This document shows, piece by piece, positions 6,437 to 9,709 of a DNA stretch of 9,709 nucleotides; the stretch's first letter is position 1; every line of letters starts with the position of its first letter. The DNA lies in contig CAJOPI010000069.1 of the NCBI GenBank assembly GCA_905236275.1, positions 1 through 9,709 of the forward strand, in the 5' to 3' direction. Origin of the DNA: an uncultured Lachnospiraceae bacterium. GTDB taxonomy: Bacteria; Bacillota; Clostridia; Lachnospirales; Lachnospiraceae. The notes under the pieces are model-generated. The model saw only the letters and a list, made by a program, of their open reading frames with translations, ran no database searches and was not told the origin of the DNA. Both the position numbers and the translations under genes were made by a program.

Positions 6437-7321
6437 TCATAACGGTCTGTTCCTGTTTGGATTCAGCACAAGTTTCAGTTCCTTGTTCAGCAGTGCCGCC
6501 AGATAACAGAACGCACTATTTGAAAGAATCATATTTTTACATTTTGACATAAGCTGCATATCTCTGTATGAATCAGTTCCGGAATTATTCGACACATAAA
6601 AGAGTTCTCTGCATTTGCTAAAGCCTATGCTTTCCTCATTATTCCTGCACCATTCTATGTCATCTGAAAAAACAAACAATGATAAATCCGGCTGTTTTTC
6701 CCTCATTAAATCAACCATATTCCTTATAACGGAATTTTCAGCCGTCAATCCCAAATCCGCATAATCTCCGCGCCTTATATGTATTGATGTTGAATTTGTC
6801 TCTTCTATGTGCTTTAATGTCAGCAGGTTCTCACTGTCAGTAATTTCCGGAAATACAAGATTTTCTCCCAGCTTCTCCAGTTCTCTCATCCAGAACTTAT
6901 CTATCCAGTAACCATGATAATATATATTTCCCGGCAGGTATACTATATTAGGGTTAGTTTTATCAGCCTCATCAAGAATCCTTATCTCTCCGGAGAACGG
7001 ATTCCAATTGGAAGAATAATTTGCCTCAAGAACCTTAACTATCTCCTCACCATTGTCAAGAAATATCTGCGGAATGCTTTTACCCCTTTTTTTAAGACCT
7101 ATCATGTATTCCCACACATCTCTGTCAAAATGTTCACTTATAAGCCTCGGTCTTACCCCAAATACCCTGTCAAGCTCATATCCGTTATGCACCTCGTTGG
7201 TAAAAAAGAACGAGTCATCCAGCAGCCACTCCTCACTACTGTCTGTCAGCTCTGCATATCTGAAAAAAAGATATTGAAAAGCCTGGTTCGCAAGCCCTCC
7301 ATTCAAAAAAACAATTTTCAC
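6437..7321 (-). CDS. GT11-family alpha-1,2-fucosyltransferase-like protein
   Basis: 294 residues, normal for the family. The N-terminus has the GT11 signature NGGLANQAFQYLF at 7-19 (usually GGLGNQMFQYAF). HIRRGDY at 181-187 is the canonical HxRRGDY GDP-fucose-binding motif. FVFSDD at 216-221 matches the second motif, and the last is DMQLMSKCK then NSAFCYLAALLN at 254-279. Known GT11 enzymes transfer L-fucose (sometimes another deoxyhexose) from GDP-fucose to galactose in an alpha-1,2 linkage, in the cytoplasm. In the last motif the common SSFSWWAAWL is replaced by SAFCYLAALL, which may signal a different acceptor. The start is GTG at 7321 with AAGGGG about 9 bases upstream; no nearby ATG fits the family N-terminus. 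It lies 15 bp before the GT2 fusion gene and 21 bp after paralogue B. Confidence 0.88.
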   Translation of the reverse strand: MKIVFLNGGLANQAFQYLFFRYAELTDSSEEWLLDDSFFFTNEVHNGYELDRVFGVRPRLISEHFDRDVWEYMIGLKKRGKSIPQIFLDNGEEIVKVLEANYSSNWNPFSGEIRILDEADKTNPNIVYLPGNIYYHGYWIDKFWMRELEKLGENLVFPEITDSENLLTLKHIEETNSTSIHIRRGDYADLGLTAENSVIRNMVDLMREKQPDLSLFVFSDDIEWCRNNEESIGFSKCRELFYVSNNSGTDSYRDMQLMSKCKNMILSNSAFCYLAALLNKELKLVLNPNRNRPL

Positions 7322-7342
7322 AGGTAAATTCCCCTTTTTTTA

Positions 7343-8773
7343 CTATTGATACCTTCCAAGTTCGAAAACATACTCATGTTTCCACAATCCATTATTCATC
7401 TTCCTTGCTTCTCCAACTCCACCACAACTGCCTGATGCTAAAAACGAATGGCATTTTGACAGAAGGTATACCGCAAGAATATAATCCGCTCCTAACTGCC
7501 AGCCTTCCGGCTTATTCGGGTTATTTCGATGCATCTCTGCCAGCCATTCCCCCGGTCTTGTCGTATATCTTTTCTGTTCGGTAAAAAATGCCCTGTTTCC
7601 AAATCTTCCTTTGAAATACTCATAATAATTTTCGTCCTCTGTAGCTATAAACAGGTATTTCAAATTCCATTCTGCCATTAATTCTTCCGCTTTATCTGCA
7701 ATCATTTCCTTATTTGCGTGAATAGCGTGGTTTACAGGTCGTGCACCCGCAAAATCAGTTCCTCTTGCCAATACAGCAAGTGTTTCCTTCGGATAAGGCA
7801 GGTATTTACCTTCCATGTCCTTAAGATAATCCTGTATTCTATGGTTGTATATTCCATCCCTCCATTCAAGTTCAAGGTCTCTGCTATAGCCGTCCATTAT
7901 GTTCTGCAAAATACTCGCATTGTAGAATCCGGGCGGATAGTACACATTTTTACTTTCTGAAATATCTTTAGGGCTATATCCTTCAGGCTGATTAAAGAAC
8001 TTTTCCCAAAAATCATCCCCATCATAATCCTGATAGATACTGTTCGCCCCGTATTCATTTGTTAACTGAACAACCGGAATAAATCCCTTCTTCTTTGCGT
8101 ACCTTGCAATTGAAACGGCCTTATAAAAGCTTACAAAGAGCCCTACCTGTCCATATAAAGCATTAACAACAAAAAACTTCTTATCCGGATTCTCTTCTCC
8201 CAGACATCTCTTGTCCGAAAAAAGATAGGTGAATGTCATTACCTCGTCATAGGTCATGATATGTTCATAATATCTTTCCATCGGCTCTTCATGAGGTAAT
8301 TCAGCAACAATTTTCAGATACTCCCTTCCATTACTAAGATTCTCTATTTTCCCATCTGTTATTTCATCCTCCCAGATACATTCCTTCCCCTGTATTTCAG
8401 GAAGATATTCGATAATGTATTTCCATTCCTCCCCGGCAAAAACAATCCTTTCTCCCTTCCAAATACTTAATACTGTGAGACATAGTTCCACTGAATACTC
8501 ATTACAACCACATAGAATCAAAACATCATATTGATCCAAAAACCATAAATCGACTTCGCCGGAATAAGAATAATGATGGAGATAGTAAGTATCCGTCCAG
8601 CGCAAAACCATAATATCTTTTCCGTTATTATCCACAACTATACTATAGGGATAATCCAGCCGTTTCCACGCTTCAAAAAATACATCGGATGACAATGGAA
8701 TTCTTGCAGCATCTATATCATCCCCTAGTTTTTCTACCGCTTCCTCATACTTATCATTATCAATAATAATCAT
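7343..8773 (-). CDS. Two-domain fucosyltransferase-like protein, paralogue B
   Basis: 476 residues when started at the ATG at 8773, exactly the length of paralogue A and beginning MIIIDN like its MVVIDN. Residues 1-165 are the same unrecognised alpha/beta N-terminal domain (SIVVDNNGKDIMVLRW, LWFLDQYDVLIL, RIVFAGEEWKYII). The C-terminal part has FFVVNALYGQVGLF near 200-213, FFNQPEGYS near 259-267, VLARGTDF at 334-341, NHAIHA at 348-353, FIATED at 375-380 and SGSCGGVGEA at 447-456. From the HxRRxD-like ARGTD motif and the company of a GT11 gene I infer a nucleotide-sugar (perhaps fucosyl) transferase. No membrane segments are seen. A TTG at 8788 could add five residues but has no support from the paralogue. 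Most positions that differ from paralogue A lie in the N-terminal domain and in the loop after ARGTDF, suggesting divergence in acceptor use. Confidence 0.75.
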   Translation of the reverse strand: MIIIDNDKYEEAVEKLGDDIDAARIPLSSDVFFEAWKRLDYPYSIVVDNNGKDIMVLRWTDTYYLHHYSYSGEVDLWFLDQYDVLILCGCNEYSVELCLTVLSIWKGERIVFAGEEWKYIIEYLPEIQGKECIWEDEITDGKIENLSNGREYLKIVAELPHEEPMERYYEHIMTYDEVMTFTYLFSDKRCLGEENPDKKFFVVNALYGQVGLFVSFYKAVSIARYAKKKGFIPVVQLTNEYGANSIYQDYDGDDFWEKFFNQPEGYSPKDISESKNVYYPPGFYNASILQNIMDGYSRDLELEWRDGIYNHRIQDYLKDMEGKYLPYPKETLAVLARGTDFAGARPVNHAIHANKEMIADKAEELMAEWNLKYLFIATEDENYYEYFKGRFGNRAFFTEQKRYTTRPGEWLAEMHRNNPNKPEGWQLGADYILAVYLLSKCHSFLASGSCGGVGEARKMNNGLWKHEYVFELGRYQ

Positions 8774-8777
8774 TTTT

Positions 8778-8782
8778 CTCCC
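8778..8782 (-). promoter_or_regulatory. Ribosome binding site that decides the start at 8773
   Basis: On the minus strand GGGAG ends 4 bases before the ATG at 8773. The longer reading frame from TTG at 8788 would place this motif inside the gene, so the shorter start, which also matches the paralogue at 4040, is preferred. Confidence 0.6.
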
Positions 8783-8833
8783 ATACAATCATTTCTCACC
8801 AATTCGTCCCAAGTTAACAGTCAACATGAGCTA

Positions 8834-9709
8834 TCACATAATATAACGCATCAATTCATACTCGTCATCAATTCCATACTTTCCTTTATTCCACACAAAT
8901 AAATCATCAAAGCCTTCAGACATTATATTAGCAACAACCAGTCCACTGCTTCTTCCTCCAATTAAGCAATTACACCTTGATAGTAAAAACAATGCTGTCA
9001 GATACTCTTTGTTTTTTTTACAAATATCAATATCATTTTTGCAGTTATAATGATTTAAAAAAGATTCCACTTTGTGCGGATAATAGATGTTTTGGGAAAA
9101 CAACAACCTTTCATGAAACTTATCAAGAAAAGCATCTTTTATCATTTTGTCCTCTGTAGCAAGATAGCAAAACCCGCAATTGAAATCTTTCATTTCTTTT
9201 TCTGTCTTCTTTAAGAGTTCTGTTAAGTTAGGCTGAACAGGGTGATTATGAGGTCGGTTTCTGTCATAATCCGTTCCTCTGGCTATAACTCCTAATATTC
9301 TTCCTCTATCATCCCATCTTAAATCATCTTTTGTTTTTTTTATTTCTACAAACATCTCTTCAGAAAAATTCATGTATTTCTTATATAATCGTCTCCATAA
9401 TTTCGTCAATTCATCATTACTCAGCAAATCCATTTCAGCTCTTGGCATTATATTCGGAATCCCATCAGTTATATATTTTGCCTGAATATCATTCACCCCT
9501 TTACCAAACGGCTGCTCAAAAAAAATTTCCCATGAATTAACATCATTCTTTTTACTAAGTTCAAAAAGAAAATTCTGTGGATTTACCGTATCTATTACAG
9601 GTATTTTCCCCGTTTGAAGACAATTCAGAATCTGTCCCAAGTTGGTCAAAATCAAAGATGCAAGTCCGCAACCCATATCATTTCTTTGAATCAGGCAATA
9701 ATCACCTAA
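8834..9709 (-). CDS. Fucosyltransferase-like protein, third divergent family member, 5' end cut by window edge
   Basis: 291 residues are visible. The frame stays open to 9709 (it begins LGDYCLIQRND upstream of the internal ATG at 9676), so the true start lies outside the window. It is homologous to the C-terminal domain of paralogues A and B: MGCGLASLILTNLGQ and GKIPVID match their GLF ... GFIPV segment, SWEIFFEQPFG matches FFNQPEG, and VIARGTDY is at visible residues 131-138. NHPVQPN follows at 144-150, YLATED at 172-177 and GGRSSG at 241-246. The ARGTD and ATED positions align with the donor-site motifs, so a glycosyltransferase role is likely, possibly for GDP-fucose. It has drifted far in sequence and is visibly more AT-rich than its neighbours, with A8 runs in the coding strand. 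The next gene starts 60 bp downstream. Whether it has the extra N-terminal domain cannot be told. Confidence 0.72.
   Translation of the reverse strand, partial: LGDYCLIQRNDMGCGLASLILTNLGQILNCLQTGKIPVIDTVNPQNFLFELSKKNDVNSWEIFFEQPFGKGVNDIQAKYITDGIPNIMPRAEMDLLSNDELTKLWRRLYKKYMNFSEEMFVEIKKTKDDLRWDDRGRILGVIARGTDYDRNRPHNHPVQPNLTELLKKTEKEMKDFNCGFCYLATEDKMIKDAFLDKFHERLLFSQNIYYPHKVESFLNHYNCKNDIDICKKNKEYLTALFLLSRCNCLIGGRSSGLVVANIMSEGFDDLFVWNKGKYGIDDEYELMRYIM

Noticed and set aside
6914..7327. 137-codon plus-strand open frame
   Set aside because: It is antisense to the GT11 gene, whose motifs are clear; the composition looks like reverse-frame translation.
8774..8788. TTG start at 8788 for paralogue B
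   Set aside because: It would place the GGGAG site inside the gene and make the protein five residues longer than its exact-length paralogue.
8774..8833. Promoter inside the 60-bp gap between the third family member and paralogue B
   Set aside because: A TTGACT hexamer is present on the minus strand, but no -10-like hexamer follows at 16-18 bp.
1..9709. CRISPR array, tRNA, rRNA or transposase gene
   Set aside because: No regularly spaced repeats, tRNA-like cloverleaf, rRNA-like conserved stretch or transposase-like protein was seen in the window.

Overview
The window looks like part of a surface-glycan (polysaccharide or protein-glycan) biosynthesis locus from a low-GC Gram-positive anaerobe, most likely a clostridial member of the Lachnospiraceae. 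This is an inference from AT-rich DNA, AGGAG/GGGG-type ribosome binding sites, the mix of glycosyltransferase families (LicD, DUF3880/CgeB-like, GT2, GT11) and a structured palindromic intergenic element. No species can be named from the sequence alone.

Layout, left to right. (1) Positions 1-971, minus strand: 5' part of a LicD-family phosphotransferase gene that runs off the left edge. (2) Positions 972-1436: a long divergent intergenic region with two structured inverted-repeat units. One is a small three-way-junction-like palindrome at 1025-1088. The other is a candidate 204-bp miniature inverted-repeat element at 1201-1404, flanked by a TATTA direct repeat. (3) Positions 1437-2597, plus strand: a CgeB-like glycosyltransferase, the only plus-strand gene. 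(4) Positions 2610-9709, minus strand: six tightly spaced glycosyltransferase-type genes (gaps of 15-60 bp) that look like one operon transcribed right to left, with its promoter outside the window.

In transcription order the operon holds: a partial fucosyltransferase-like gene (9709-8834); a 476-aa two-domain fucosyltransferase-like gene (8773-7343); a GT11 alpha-1,2-fucosyltransferase-like gene (7321-6437); a GT2 glycosyltransferase fused to a truncated methyltransferase domain (6421-4943); a small GT2 glycosyltransferase (4922-4068); and a second 476-aa paralogue (4040-2610). No polymerase, flippase, nucleotide-sugar synthesis gene, RNA gene or CRISPR array is visible. The window is therefore the assembly-enzyme part of a larger locus, probably adding deoxyhexose and other sugars one at a time to a surface glycan, with LicD adding a phospho-substituent.

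The most distinctive element is the family shared by the genes at 2610, 7343 and 8834. All three carry a conserved ARGTD(F/Y) ... NH ... ATED ... SG(S) pattern recalling the HxRRxD-type fucosyltransferase fold. Two of them also carry an N-terminal domain of about 165 residues that I do not recognise.
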